Notes under the pieces: generated by a model
Seen by the model: only the letters and a program-made list of their open reading frames with translations
What the model was told of the DNA's origin: nothing
The model's database searches: none
Assembly (NCBI GenBank): GCA_030762935.1
Contig: CM060890.1
Span: 64,606,765-64,670,764, forward strand
Source of the DNA: Hymenopus coronatus
Lineage: Eukaryota; Arthropoda; Insecta; Mantodea; Hymenopodidae
DNA length: 64,000 bases
Direction of reading: 5' to 3'
Shown here: positions 12,330 to 24,071 of the stretch, piece by piece
How the letters are laid out: each line of letters starts with the position of its first letter
How positions within the stretch are numbered: position 1 is the first letter of the stretch
Made by a program: the position numbers and the translations under genes

Positions 12330-12704
12330 GAGGGTCGAAAGTCCCGGGCCTCTCAATGAGAACAGCATTTAAACAAATTTTTATTTATTTATTTTTTTTT
12401 TTTTTGCTTTATTTCTCAACATAATTTCCAGAACGGCTAATACATTTGTCATATCGTGTTCTAATGTAATTAAACTATCTCTGTAGTGCGATTTATCAAG
12501 GTCCTCAAAATAGATGTTTACCGCATCAATGACCTCCTCGTTGCTGTGAAATCTTCGTCCTCCAAGAAATTTTATGAGCTTTGGAAACAGGTGGTAGTCA
12601 CCGGGTGATAGGTCTGGCGAAAAGGGTGGATGTTTAAGCAATTCGAACTTAATTCGCACATTTTTCTCATTGCGATCGGCCGGAACATTGTGTAATGTAT
12701 GGAC
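12330..12704 (-). pseudogene. mariner transposase, C-terminal fragment
   Basis: Minus-strand codons give FELLKHPPFSPDLSPGDY, then HLFPKLIKFLGGRRF. This is the mariner C-terminal catalytic segment, whose final D of the DDD triad sits in the SPGDYHLF region and is retained here. The end GAGGGTCG at 12330, followed by TCCCGGGCCTCTCAATGAG, is the same terminal inverted repeat as at 51653-51680. The 5' half of the gene is missing: at about 12705 the sequence changes abruptly to an R1 copy. Confidence 0.85.
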
Positions 12705-13828
12705 AAGGTATTGCATTCCCCAAAAAGCTCGATGCTGAGATTTCTTTGGAAATAGGCGTTTTAGGGTCCCCTGTATCCAAAAAAAAGTATTTTCAGAAAA
12801 ACGTACGTGTGTATGTGTATGTATGTGTGTGTGTGTGTGTCAACACGATAACTCAAAAACGAAAAATCGGTAAAATACCAAACTTGGCATTTAAGATTAG
12901 TATCTTCCGGGGATGCGACACGAAGATTTTGAGAAAAAATCCCCCTCCCCAAGTCAAACTACCCTTTACATGGAAAAAAATTCGTTAATTTTGATATTCT
13001 CAAAAATGGCTAAGGATTTTGATTAAAATCTTTTACGATTAAAATGTTTACATGACAAAATGTATTTCTTGATATTTCTGGGAATAGCCTCTGAAGATCT
13101 CTTTACTCTGGATGCTTTTTATTGAATTTCCCATAACTGGTAAACCGTAAGAGATAGACAAAAACTTGCTACATGAAAATGTAGATCTCGATAAAACACA
13201 CTACCTAATTATGACATGTACATCTTTTTCAGAAATATTCCCTGTTATTGATTTCAGTTTTAAAATACTTAAAACTTTTCTCATAGTGGTACTTGTCAAC
13301 GCTTGGTCACGCAAAGAAACGGATTTTAATCGCATAGCAACCACATTTTAAAACATTTGACTGTCGGTTTATCCAAGTGTATTCCGTTGTTTCCCTTTTA
13401 CGTATAAGTGACTACGTAATATAACCGCGTATACTAATCTTTCAGCATGAAATAAAAGAATAAGCTTACTAACAATAATGTAGAGAAAATGTAAATGTAA
13501 ATAGCGTGTTATTTATGGACGCTCTTTAACTGCTGTGGTTCTCAGCGTCCCATTCTAATTTGGGCGTGAAAGACCACTTAATTTTGCTCAGACACCTCTC
13601 TTTCAGTCTTGAGGTTCTTTTACGTGCCGTAAATCTACGACACGGGACCAACGGCTTTACTTCCCTTCCGAAGGAAGCCATGCTAAGGATTTCTACGCCC
13701 GAAAAATTCCATCGTCCTCCGCCGGGTTTGAACCCGCGACCTTGGGTATATGAAGTCAGCATGGTAACCATTACACCACGGAGGACACATGTAGAGAAAG
13801 TGATGTGAATGGAGCACATCAGTTTGTT
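12705..13828 (+). mobile_element. R1 copy carrying a nested SINE
   Basis: It starts AAGGTATTGCATTCCC, lacking the terminal motif and palindrome where it meets the mariner fragment. It has a GT-rich tract at 12807-12840, a full core, and a split 3' end: ATGTAGAGAAAATG at 13478 and ATGTAGAGAAAGTG at 13789 with a SINE between them. The final hairpin and CACATCAG follow. Confidence 0.85.
13492..13788 (-). mobile_element. SINE family 1, complete, inside R1
   Basis: On the minus strand the tRNA-like head at 13787-13715 has GTGTAATGGTTACCATGC and the B box GGTCGCGGGTTCAAACC. The body and ATAAATAACACGC tail are intact. The flanking direct repeats ATGTAGAGAAA(A/G)TG, 14 bp each, are duplicated R1 3' sequence, so the insertion point lies exactly in the R1 subterminal motif. 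Confidence 0.92.
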
Positions 13829-15902
13829 TTGTATTTAGCTTTATCTTGTGATGGTCATCATTAAGTTGTTTATTCTTTCTCCTACTACCGTAACAAGCAA
13901 TCGCTATGCTGAGAAATGTTACAAACTATTTTATGTTTACTCTTTTCTTCATATTTTCCAGTTATACTTGGCGGCACTTTTTTCTTCCTTCTCTGTCCTT
14001 TCCCAGGACTGGGTGCTGTTTCTTATTTGGGATCATACTTACTTAGGAGCTATAAGAACCATCAAAAGTCATCCGAAGTTTCTGAAGTTAACAAACTTGC
14101 AAATATGGCGTGAAAAATAAAATTCAACGAAGCACAGAAACCAGACGCAGTGGTTGGAAAGGAAGCCGTCTCTTATTTGAACCACAGGGGGGAGCAAGGT
14201 ACATGCTAAAACTTATGATGCGCATTAAGAGGTGGGTTAAATGAAGAGGTGTGCTCTTTTTGTTGACAATGAACAACCTTCTTGCACTGTTCTTCCCTAA
14301 GCCTATATTCTCTGCAAACACAGCTCTTTGCCGCATTAGTGACTGTCACGGAAACATCCTACTTTTTATACTTACAACACGGGGGTTTGAAGTCTTTTTA
14401 AGATATGATGGAGATACTAATTTTGGAGTTATAAAAAGTTAAAAACCTTTGCGGAGGAAGCAAAAATATTACAAGGGCTTCTAAGAGACAGGCGAAATAT
14501 TCTAATGATAGCATAGCAAGCCTGGTATGCGTGTTCCAAGAGACTTCTTGCTTGTTTAACAAAAAGTAACTTAGTTAACCCGAGTATTTTACTCAGGTAA
14601 CGTAGGAAAGGAACATAAAATATGTGGAGTTTTGTACACAAATAGTACCTAATTTAATTCCAGCTTATAGATACGACCTTCTTAGAGACAGCGCTATCAG
14701 GAGGGGGAAAAATCGATCGCTGCTCCCAGCAGATTCCGAGGACTTTGTGGCGGATTCAGGGTTGGAACCGTTGTCGTCGGATATTCAGCCACTTAGGTTG
14801 GCTTGCCTGGATTGGCGGCAAGCTCTTAGTTCACCTCAGCAATCGCTGCACAATTCTTGCTCGTTCAGTAGCCGGAGGTTATATTAGTTATCGTTCGTCC
14901 GGCTAGCATTTAATTGTGTTAATTTTTTTTAGTACCTTAATTGAGCATGAAGTAATAGATGTGCAGGGGGATACGAGGAGATTCAACTACTGAATGAGAT
15001 TGGGGGAGTTTCTGCTGAGATCTTTTAATTTATTTCCTTTAAATTATATAAATGTGAACGTAACGAACCAAAACATATTTTACAATAAATGATTTTATTG
15101 GCATACTTAATTTAGCCAATCTACATAAAATTCTTATTACACATTACTGATATTAACATGCACTTCTTCCCAAACATAATTTACAAAATATAACAAGCTT
15201 GCTTAAAATTATATCCCCTTAGCGTGTGTTATAATGGGGTGTGTGGTACAAAATTCGTCGATTATCATTTATTTACTTTTTGTTTTTCTTACATTTAATT
15301 ATACAGGCACCTTCTGTTACTACATATTACTCGAAGAATACACTATCGAGGTTTACAACACTCGTCTATTCGAATTACACAACGCTAACTTGTTATGCTT
15401 TTGAGAGAGAAAACTTTTTCAAACAATGTTTGTTTGGTAACCATAGTAGAACAATATCTCATCTACATACATAAGATTATCTGTTGTTATTTCCATAAAT
15501 ATTTCTTGTGTATTAATGCAATTAAGCCTGGAATGCATAGTTGTATTCTACAATATACTGCCGACAGATTGACAAAACCAGTACAAGTGGCAGCTCTCGC
15601 TGTAGGAGTTGCTATACACACAGTGGTGTTTGAATGTTAAGCAGTGAGGTAGCACCCCTACATCAGTCTTGCCTTACGCAGCGCCCGTAACACGATTGGG
15701 GGACCCTTTGGTATTGAAAATGTTCAAAGTAAAAACTGAACAATCTCTAAGAAGACTATTAACGCTAACGTACAGCCAAACGAGCAAAAAAGGAAACAAT
15801 AGTGGAGTTCTAAGCAAAGTCTTCAATTTCTGTTAGAAATAACGCGCTACCACCGATTGATACATTTTGGGAAGCCACTTAGAATACATATTCAGACGAC
15901 TA
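13829..15902. other. 2-kb unassigned stretch
   Basis: No recognised gene or repeat. A GC-richer patch at about 14660-14880 has an 87-codon open frame starting at 14624 with no recognisable domain. Confidence 0.4.
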
Positions 15903-16205
15903 ATTCATCATCATCATCCCATGACGCTACATTCTACATGGGACCGGGCCCGCAAGCCGACTGCCGGCTTCACGCCCACGTACACACATCATAGGTGGGC
16001 GATCAACTAACAGATGCGGGGAGAGGTGATGAGGCTAGCATGACGAATTCCCCAGCCGGAAAATTGGATTTCTTGGCTGGGACTGCTGTCTACCGCAGCG
16101 TTTAACTTTCCTCACGATACTGGTCCTATACCTGGTACTAAAAATCTACATCCCCAGGACAATATCAACCAATTACTCAAATCTAAACCCGCTGGAACCA
16201 CAGCT
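15903..16205. repeat. possible diverged SINE-like segment
   Basis: It opens with CATCATCATCATCCCATGAC and includes GACCGGGCCCGCAAGCCG and CTGGGACTGCTGTC. ATC-rich ends of this kind are common in insect SINEs, but I see no clear A and B boxes and no second copy in the window. Confidence 0.3.
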
Positions 16206-17504
16206 GCTGTGAATTCAACGAAGTTCAGATCAACAATGATGCTGTTCATGAACGCCCATTGTATTTCGTGTGTTACAGCTATCAGCCCCCTCCTGGTTCT
16301 TTATGTTGAGCATAAATAATATTTTCGCAACTCCGCTCCTCAGCTGTACTTCGACAAGAGCGTTACAGCACCTGTCAAGCTACTCCAGTCGTTAGCTTGA
16401 ATTAAGTGCGATCTTTGTGCCCCGAACCCCGGGTACCCTGAGACCACCGAGATGGCAAAGCTTCAAACGTTTCTCCAGTATCTCTTCCATTCATTAACAT
16501 TCTTTGTAGCCGTCCATCTTCCAGTCTTACCGGTAACATCTGCACAAAAACTTGAGGTGGCACTTCATAAACACTGCCTTAAATTGATTGTCATCAATCC
16601 CTGCTACTGCCCACTAGAGGAACGTAGAACCGGTCTAGCCTCCTTGCACTGAAGCTCTCGTTAGCGAGAGGCATGGTCCCTCGTTCAACATGGTGGCGAA
16701 TCTCGTTCCGCTTTTCTTTTTTCTCCCGCTGCCCTACAAAAAGAAGTTACAGCGCTGATAAATGCATAATGCATTAATTTACAAGCGCCAAGATTTCCCG
16801 CGAAGGTTAGGCTACTTTCATCGCTTTGCCTCCTTTGCTTGCGATTACTATTTCAATTATGTTAACATATAATTTCCTGAGAAAACGCAAAAATTCCACA
16901 ATTCTGTAACATTTTCCATATTCCTAGCAGTTAAATTTGAAAAACATGTCACCCAAAAAAGGTGGTAATATGCTGTTCACGAATTTACGCTCCATCCTCA
17001 CTTCTTCGTTCATATTAAAATACATCCTTTTCATCGAAGGCAGACAAGCACTATTATTGAACCTTAAATACCTGGAAATTTCAAATACTCTCCCTAGGAG
17101 AAGAAATAAGCGAAAATGTGTAAAAATGTATAAATGTATATAAAAACAAGTTTCTAATATTAAGTATCAGTGTAAAGCATGAAACTATAATCTAGTTTAA
17201 AAAAATTAAAATTAATTTTAATATACTTTTATTCGGCAATGTACTACACATTCACTAAACCAAATACATTTTGCATAAATTTTATTTTGTGATATTTATT
17301 TCTAATATAAATTAAATGTTTACATCCTAACAAGGATTATAAAGTGCATGAAAAGGAAGCTATAATTATTGTACAATTATACGCGTATAGTTCCAGGAAC
17401 ATACATACAAAGGATGCAGAAATATAATTATTTTTTCCCAAGTGTTACTTTATTTTATTTTTCATTAACCGCTGTGACCATAAGGTTAATCATTGTATAT
17501 ACTT
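16206..17504. other. unassigned stretch
   Basis: The first 500 bases are GC-richer than the neighbours, the rest AT-rich. No coding signal I can defend. Confidence 0.4.
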
Positions 17505-17642
17505 AAACATACAGACACATTCATTCTCACATTCATACTTCCAGACTCTGTAGGTGGTAGGGAACAATTCTTTCAAAGAACAATTGTTCGCCCCAGCATG
17601 GAATCGAACACGGGACCTCCGAGATCCTGTTTACTTGACCGA
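17505..17642 (-). mobile_element. SINE family 3
   Basis: On the minus strand it reads a B-box-like GTGTTCGATTCCATGCTGGG and then GAGTCTGGAAGTATGAATG, matching the copy at 5819-5965. The head side (CGGTCAAGTAAACAGGATC) is diverged in the A-box region. Confidence 0.65.
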
Positions 17643-18334
17643 TAATTTATTGCACAAACTAGAGGTATTATTAGAACACATCAATCGGAGAGATAACTTT
17701 CAAAATCCCACTTATGTACATGGTTTTTACAAGAAGAATAACTTATTTTAGTATTATAGCTTAACGCTATTTTATTTAATTTTACTACTACCAGTCAAGT
17801 TCTTCACTTATGAAAATATTACAAAAGTGATGCTGATTATATTTAATTATATTTAAACAATCTAAGTTCTAGTATACAAATAAAGTTATGTTTTTTGCAT
17901 AGATATTCAGGATTATTAATCAATAGAATTTTGTTAAAGACACTTACAATAGCTACTTCAAGGTGAGTAGTTTAATTTCTGAATTTTACTGCATTAGCTG
18001 CAAAGACAACAATGATCAAATGTGAAATAATCAATAAAATTAGAGAATATTCATCTGAAAATATTAATGATAAACATTACTTAATGGTGTTGGATAGGTA
18101 GAATGAAGACTGAAAAATGTAATGTCATATCCGTGATTTAAACCACGTCCTCCGTGCCTACCTGGGAATATACCGAATAGACATTGAATTACCAAAATGA
18201 GTTGCACTTTTTCCACCACACTACAGGAAAATGTAAAATTATTTTGAGATGATATTAATCCAATGGTGACTTATAATTGATTAAATACTTTTTAAACCCC
18301 GGTAAATAGTTTAACCGACAATTAGGTCAAAATC
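17643..18334. other. unassigned AT-rich stretch
   Basis: No recognised gene or repeat. Confidence 0.4.
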
Positions 18335-18566
18335 GATTAAAAGTTGAATATCTTACAAAGATGTGAAATGAAGATTTTCAACAAAATCCGTCACTCCAAA
18401 TAAATCTTTAAATGGAACATTAATTGTTCAAATTTCACATTTTGCCTCTAACGATTTTGATTATGAAAATAAAAGCAATATCTTGAATGTTCTGGGATTT
18501 ACCTATGATGCACAATTCATTCCACAAGATTTTCGATAATCATTTATAACCAGCACATGCTAGGTG
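18335..18566 (+). mobile_element. R1 fragment, old and diverged
   Basis: Core landmarks survive in order: GAAGATTTTCAACAAAATCC, CTCTAACGATTTTGATTA, ATATCTTGAATGTTCTGGGA. It is broken at both sides; the 3' side runs into a poly-A tract. Confidence 0.6.
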
Positions 18567-18626
18567 AAAAGAAAAAAAAAAAAAAAAGAAAAAAAAAGAA
18601 AAAAAAAAAAAAAAAAAAAAGAAAAC
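18567..18626 (+). repeat. A-rich tract
   Basis: About 60 bases of A with scattered G. It could be the tail of a retroelement pointing in the + direction, but no retroelement sequence is recognisable directly upstream. Confidence 0.8.
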
Positions 18627-18771
18627 ACACAAACACAATTTATTCATAACAAACAGTTATATTCTATGAGCCATTTCCGCCATATCCATTATTACTAATT
18701 CCAATTCGTCAATGCTTGGTCATTCTTTCAACTGTTTCAATATTTAGTTGTTTCTTGTGATTACATGGAAA

Positions 18772-19637
18772 AAATATGATGCCTTCCATTCACATGTTTC
18801 TTTCTTGCTGCTCCACAAACTATTCTTACACAGCATGCTAATAGAGATAAACATTAGCAGAATTTGTTTTGTTACTTGCTTCTTTGTAAATATAAAGGTT
18901 ATTAAAGAACACTTTGGGCTGCAGCGATAGTCCAAATCTTTTAAAAGCTGATCGCTGTATGAAACACTTGAAATTCGATTTTCTTTGCATAACCAGGAGT
19001 GAAACAAATAAGAAATGAAACGAAAAATGATTACCCGTTTGAGAAAAGTTCTAAGCAGTTTAAATTTTAAACCAACAATAAAGAATATCTCGGAAACGGT
19101 TAACTCTACTAAAACACAAATTGTGTATTTTAAGGAAATCTACATATTTTGAGTAGTAAGTTATTTTTCTATCTCTTACGGTTTACCGGTTTTACAAAAG
19201 TCACCAGAATGGAGAGGCCTTCATAGCCATAAAATTCAAGATATACATTTCATTCGTCATAAAGATATCTAAAGTATAGGTATTTTAATCAAAATCGTCA
19301 GTGCCGCTTTTGCAGAAGTCAATTTTTTTCAAAAATGTTCCTTGAAAAGTTTAGCTGGAATTGGGGGATTTTCATGAAAATCTTCTTGTCGCATCCTTGG
19401 AAAATACTAACTTAAATACTAAGTGTAGTAATTAGCCCTCGTTTCGTTTTTGAATATGCTATCCGCGTACACACATACACACACAAGCACGCGCGTGCTG
19501 ACCCTTTTCTAAAAATTTTATTATTGGTGGGGGGGGGAAATGTATTTCCGGTGAAAGCTCGGTATCGAATTTTTGGGTGGAATACAATACCTTATTTACC
19601 TACTACGTACAATGTAATACGTGTTAGAGAAAGCATA
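18772..19637 (-). mobile_element. R1 copy, full length
   Basis: Read on the + strand: CCATTCACATGTTTC at the start, CATGCTAATAGAGATAAAC, the core, CA-rich tract near 19470-19490, CGGTATCGAATTTTTGGGTG, and the end GTGTTAGAGAAAG. All family landmarks are present, about 865 bp. Confidence 0.85.
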
Positions 19638-19689
19638 GTGAGTAGGTATGGCATTTTAAGGCCAACATAAAAGGCGCCCAGTTCTTAAA

Positions 19690-19825
19690 ATAACTGACTA
19701 TTGCTACTGCTTTTGTATCTACGTGTGATAGTGTTTCTGCCAAGCTTTATCTTGATTAAAATGAAGTAGATAGAAATTAAGCTTGGTAAGAATATTTGTT
19801 ACACAATGGAGTATCGAGAGTTATG
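19690..19825 (+). mobile_element. R1 fragment, 3' part
   Basis: TGACTATTGCTACTGC, ATCTTGATTAAAATGAAGTAG and TAAGAATATTTGTTACAC match the 3' quarter of R1. The final hairpin is lost. Confidence 0.5.
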
Positions 19826-19904
19826 AGAATGTAGATCCCCAGAAAATGAAAGGAATACCTATTTACAGTGTGCAGATTTTTAATATATATAATTTTAAAA
19901 GACA

Positions 19905-20100
19905 ACAGACATTTTTGAGAAATAGAAAATTTCGAAAATGTTTCATATAAAGGGTAGTTTCGGGTGGAGCGAATTTGTTAAACATCTTTGGAACACACTG
20001 AACACAACGACGAAATTTGGTATGTTATCGACCTTTCGGTTTTGATTATGTTGTTCATAGATGACATATGCGCGCGCGAGTAGACATTTTTTTTTAACTT
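19905..20100 (-). mobile_element. R1 fragment facing the next copy
   Basis: It holds the core part from TTGAGAAATAGAAAATTTCG to the spacer before the terminal palindrome. Its 5' end abuts the 5' end of the next R1 copy, making an inverted pair. Confidence 0.55.
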
Positions 20101-20104
20101 TTTT

Positions 20105-20946
20105 TTACTTTCTCTATACTCACTATGTACATAGTGAATAGAGAATATATTGCACTCCGCAAAAATTCGATACCGAGATTTCACCGGAAATATATGTTTT
20201 AGGGTCCCCTGTAACCAAAAAAAGCATTTTCACAAAAAGGTCCGTGTGTGTGTGTCCGTGTGTCTGTGAACACGATAACTCAAAAACGAAAAATCGCTAA
20301 AATACCAAACTTGGTATTTAATTTTAGTATCTTCCAGGGATGCGACAGGAAGATTTTGAGAAAAATTCCCCCACCCCCAACTACCCTTTACATGGAACTT
20401 TTTTCGAAAATTTTGATTTTCTCAAAAATGGCTCTAACGATTATGATTAACATTTCGTATACTAAAGATATTTATCAGACAAATGAAATGTATATCTTGA
20501 ATTTTCTGGGAATAGCCTCTGAAGACTACTTTATTCTGGATGAATTTTTCATAACTACTAAACCGTAAGAGATGGACAAAAACTTAACACATCAAAAACG
20601 TAGAGCACGTTAAAACACACAATTTATGTTATATACATTTTTTTCGTGGAGTTGATCGTTTTTGAGATATTCCTTTTCTTGGTTTCAGTTTTGAAAAACT
20701 TATACTTTCTCATACAGGAATTTGTCAACTCCTGTCCATACAAACAAAGGAACATCAGTCCTATAGCAACCAGCTTTTGGCTTTCACTTTAACCTGTGGT
20801 ACTCCCTTATTTCGCTTCTACTTACAAGGAGGCAAGCAATAAAACTATTTCTGCTAATCTTTTCTGATTTGCATAAAGTAAATAGAAGTATAAGCTTTTT
20901 AAGAATAATTTGTTGCAGGGATATAGAGAAAGCTATCAGATTTTGT
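20105..20946 (+). mobile_element. R1 copy, full length, best 5' end
   Basis: It starts TTACTTTCTCTATACTCAC with an intact palindrome at 20110-20145. It continues with AAAAATTCGATACCGAG, TTTCACCGGAAATATATG, a short GT tract near 20245, AACTCAAAAACGAAAAATCG and the core. It ends with ATATAGAGAAAG and ATCAGATTTT. The ATGTG half of the 3' hairpin is deleted in this copy. Confidence 0.88.
20110..20145. repeat. R1 terminal palindrome
   Basis: TTCTCTATACTCACTATG and CATAGTGAATAGAGAA pair around GTAC with few mismatches, giving a stem of about 16 bp. The same position is palindromic in other copies, which suggests a structural role for the 5' end of R1. Confidence 0.85.
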
Positions 20947-21658
20947 TTTAAATGCTTCAAATGCTTGAAGTCCTATCATTGAATTATTGGTTAGAATGTA
21001 ATGCATTCTCCGCTTACAGTGCACAGTAGAGAAAGTAAGAAAGGAAGTATTTTCCACTGAAAGATTATTTGGGGACAAAAGAAACTTATGAAAATCCTCA
21101 TCTGCGATTTAAAAATAAATGTGCGTAATCAACCTCTGCCATTCACTGGCGAGTAATTTTCTAAATATGTTTCCCTTAGATTTCGGGATATTAAAATAAT
21201 ACTTTCGGTGAAAATAATATTCCAATTATTAGAACCTGAATTTTTTGTGGTACCTGTCACTGATACAGGTAGAGAAGGTAATAATTCTCTTGGCAGCCGG
21301 TTTTGTCCATTGATATCCATTATTCACAGGATTATCCCTTAATCCAAACTGATTAAAAGCTCAATTTTTAACAATATTTGTAGGAGTTAATTTAACAATT
21401 TTTCCTCAACACTTTCAATGGAAAACATACTAAGATAGACGCCATTGTGAGGTTTAACGCGTGCATTACAAGAACTCGGATATTGCGACGGAGTGAGAAA
21501 AACAATTGAAAGATTTGAATGGAGAAGAATGAGCGTGTGAAATCCACATACAAAACAGGCAATGTGTTCCAGGAGAACAATCCAGGAAAAGGAATTAGCT
21601 CGAACATAGGAAGAGAAGAAATGGCTACTAGTTGATACATGATTAAGGAACGGTTAAA
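20947..21658. other. unassigned stretch between R1 copies
   Basis: No recognised gene or repeat. Confidence 0.4.
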
Positions 21659-22820
21659 GAAAAATCTGATGTGATCCATTCACATGGCTTTCTCCACATC
21701 TCTGCAACAAATTATTGTTAAAAAGCTTATGCTTCTACTTACTTCAGTTTAATCATGAGAAAAATTGCAGAAATAGTTTTATTACTTGCTTCCTCGAAAG
21801 TAGAAAGGAAATAAGGGAGTACAATACGCTAAACTGATAATCAAAAGCTGGTTGCTATGTGACAACTTCCGTTGTCTGTATGGACAGGAGTTGACAAATT
21901 ATTGTATGAGAAAAGTATAAGTTTTTCAAAGCTGAAACCAAAAACAAGGAATATGTCAAAAACGATCAACTCCACGAAAAAATGTATATGACATAAATTG
22001 TATGTTTTAATGTGCTCTATATTTTTTGTGTTTTAAGTTTTTGTCCATCTCTTACGGTTTAGCAGTTATGCAAAATTTCGTAAAATTCATCCAGAGTAAA
22101 GTAGTCTTCAGAGGCTATTCCCATTTAGGGAAGAAAAAAAAAACTTATTTATTTCTCTATATAGTCTACTTTCAGCTCAATACACTTTTCCCAACGATTC
22201 TCAATAGTGTCGATATCCTGTTTATAGTGAGAATCGTCAAGCTATGCAAAATAATCAACTACAGACTCCATCTCTTCATTGTTAGCAAATCTTTTAGCAC
22301 CAGGTTTAGAAACAGAAAATAATCAGTTAATTCTGGCAAATAGATAGTATGAGGAAGCAATTCGAACTTCAACTCATTGATTTGGGCCATGGCTACATAG
22401 TGCATACGTGCTAGAGAAAGTAAGAATACAATTTTGTCAGGTAAATATCTTTAATATTGGACATTTTAATCAAAATCGTTAGAGCCATTTTTAAGAAAAT
22501 GAAAATTTTCGAAAAAAGTTCCATGTGAAGGGTAGTTGGGGATGGGGGGATTTTCTTGAAAATATTCTTGTCGCATACATGGAAGATGCAAAAATAAATA
22601 ATTATGTTTGGTATTTAACGGTCTTTTCGTTTTTGAGATATGCTGTCCAGAGACACACACACACACAAAAACACATGGACCTTTTTGTAAAAATGTTTCT
22701 TTGGATTCAAGGGGAACCAAGACATGTATTTCCGGTGAAATCTCGGTATCGAATTTTTGGATGGAATGCAATACCTTCTCTATTCACTATGTACATAGTA
22801 TGTGTGGAGAAAGTGAAAAT
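21659..22820 (-). mobile_element. R1 copy interrupted by a mariner/R1 chimera
   Basis: On the + strand it starts AAAATCTGATGTGATCC and GGCTTTCTCCAC. The core breaks at 22122 (GGCTATTCCC) and resumes at 22432 (TTTGTCAGGTAAATATC). The distal part is intact, with a CA tract near 22657, CGGTATCGAATTTTTGG, and the end GTGTGGAGAAAGTGAAAATG. Confidence 0.85.
22123..22434 (-). pseudogene. mariner C-terminal fragment joined to an R1 end
   Basis: Minus-strand codons read INELKFELLPHTIYLPEL (LPH..YxP core) and then DYFLF, which is the mariner C-terminal region normally reading HPPYSPDLAPSDYFLF. The catalytic-region sequence is mutated and interrupted by stops. Its + strand end is an R1 5' terminus (GTGCTAGAGAAAGTAAGA), so the inserted block is a chimera. 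The same block occurs at 24941-25248. Confidence 0.7.
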
Positions 22821-23045
22821 GAAATTACAGATAGCGTGGATAAGGCCGAGTTTCTAGTGAATAAGCTGCACTTCACTGTAATCTGTAATGAACAGGGCCT
22901 CGGTTTGATTACGCCACCTTTCAATTCTTGCATCTTAGAAATTGCTAACGTATACAAAAATCCTTATCATAAGTCCCAAATTAGGAAAATGTCTATTTCC
23001 TGTCATTCTTGGTCGTGATTGCTAATTTCTATTTTAGCAATTTTG

Positions 23046-23690
23046 ACTTTCTCTACCACGAACTATAATTATGTGTAGGTGTATAGCAGGTTGAAGAGAT
23101 ATTGTATTATTCCACCGAAAAAATTAATATTGGGACCCCTGAATTAAAGAACAATTTTTATAAAAAGGTCCATCTACATGTCTGTGGGCAGCATAGCCCA
23201 AAAACGAGAAGTCCATTAAATACCAAACTTAATATTTAATTTTAGTATTTTCCAGGTATGCGACACGACAAATTACCCTTTACAAGGAAAATTTTTCGAA
23301 ATGTTTTTCTCAAAAATAGCTAATGATTTTATGAAATATTGTATATTAAATATATTTACATGACAAAATGTATATCTGGAATTTTCTGGAAACAGTCTCT
23401 GAATATCTCTTTGCATAACTAATAAACCGTAAGCGGCAACAAACAGAACGGGAGGGGGGAGAAGAAACAAATAGGTACCTAAATGTAAATCTCTTAAAAC
23501 ACACAATTTATGTTGTACATTTATTTATTTTGCAGGTAACCATTACTGAGATATTCCTTATTGGTTTCAACTCTAAAATATTTAAAATTTTCTTAAACGG
23601 AATTTATCATTCCTTTTTCTTTTGTTTTACTCCTGGCTATACAAAGAAAACATAATTTCAATAAATTTATATCAATGACATTTTACATTA
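23046..23690 (+). mobile_element. R1 copy, 3'-truncated
   Basis: It starts TTTTGACTTTCTCTACCACG and retains a diverged palindrome region, GGTCCATCTACATGTCTGTGG in place of the GT tract, and the core. It breaks off after CTCCTGGCTATACAAAG; the 3' motif and hairpin are missing. Confidence 0.78.
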
Positions 23691-24071
23691 GGATGCTTTC
23701 TCAATTACCATTCAACTGAAGAATAAGAGTAACAATTTAGTTACTTTATTCGCATTTCTGGGGGGAAAAAGTCATTACCTTTATTTTGGAAAGGGTTGTG
23801 GTTGGAAACAGGTGTAACCACCGTTAGGAATTCAGTCCTAAAATTGAAAGTGACAGACCAGTCTTTCGCTTTTTGCGTTAATCAACTGTATAAGTACACT
23901 CAGGTGCTATTGCCCCATTGCTGATGTCGTATCACAGCTTTTGAAGTCCTATTCATTCACAATTAATTTTGTATAGCGTGAGAACTCAAAAATTTTAATG
24001 ATGCACAGTTTTCTTAGACGTGCGATTAAATCAATTTCCTTTATTTTATTTTCAGACTCTTCAAACAAGAA
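23691..24071. other. unassigned stretch
   Basis: No recognised gene or repeat. Confidence 0.4.

Noticed and set aside
18567..18626. Poly-A tail of a processed pseudogene
   Set aside because: No mRNA-like or coding sequence is recognisable upstream; the adjoining sequence is a diverged R1 fragment.
22525..22857. Open frame shared in part with 38735-39079 and 54518-54826 (FPVKSRYRIFGW-type peptide)
   Set aside because: The similarity follows from the shared R1 DNA. The frame crosses a CA tract of variable length, lacks a conserved start or stop, and most copies break it, so there is no sign of coding selection.
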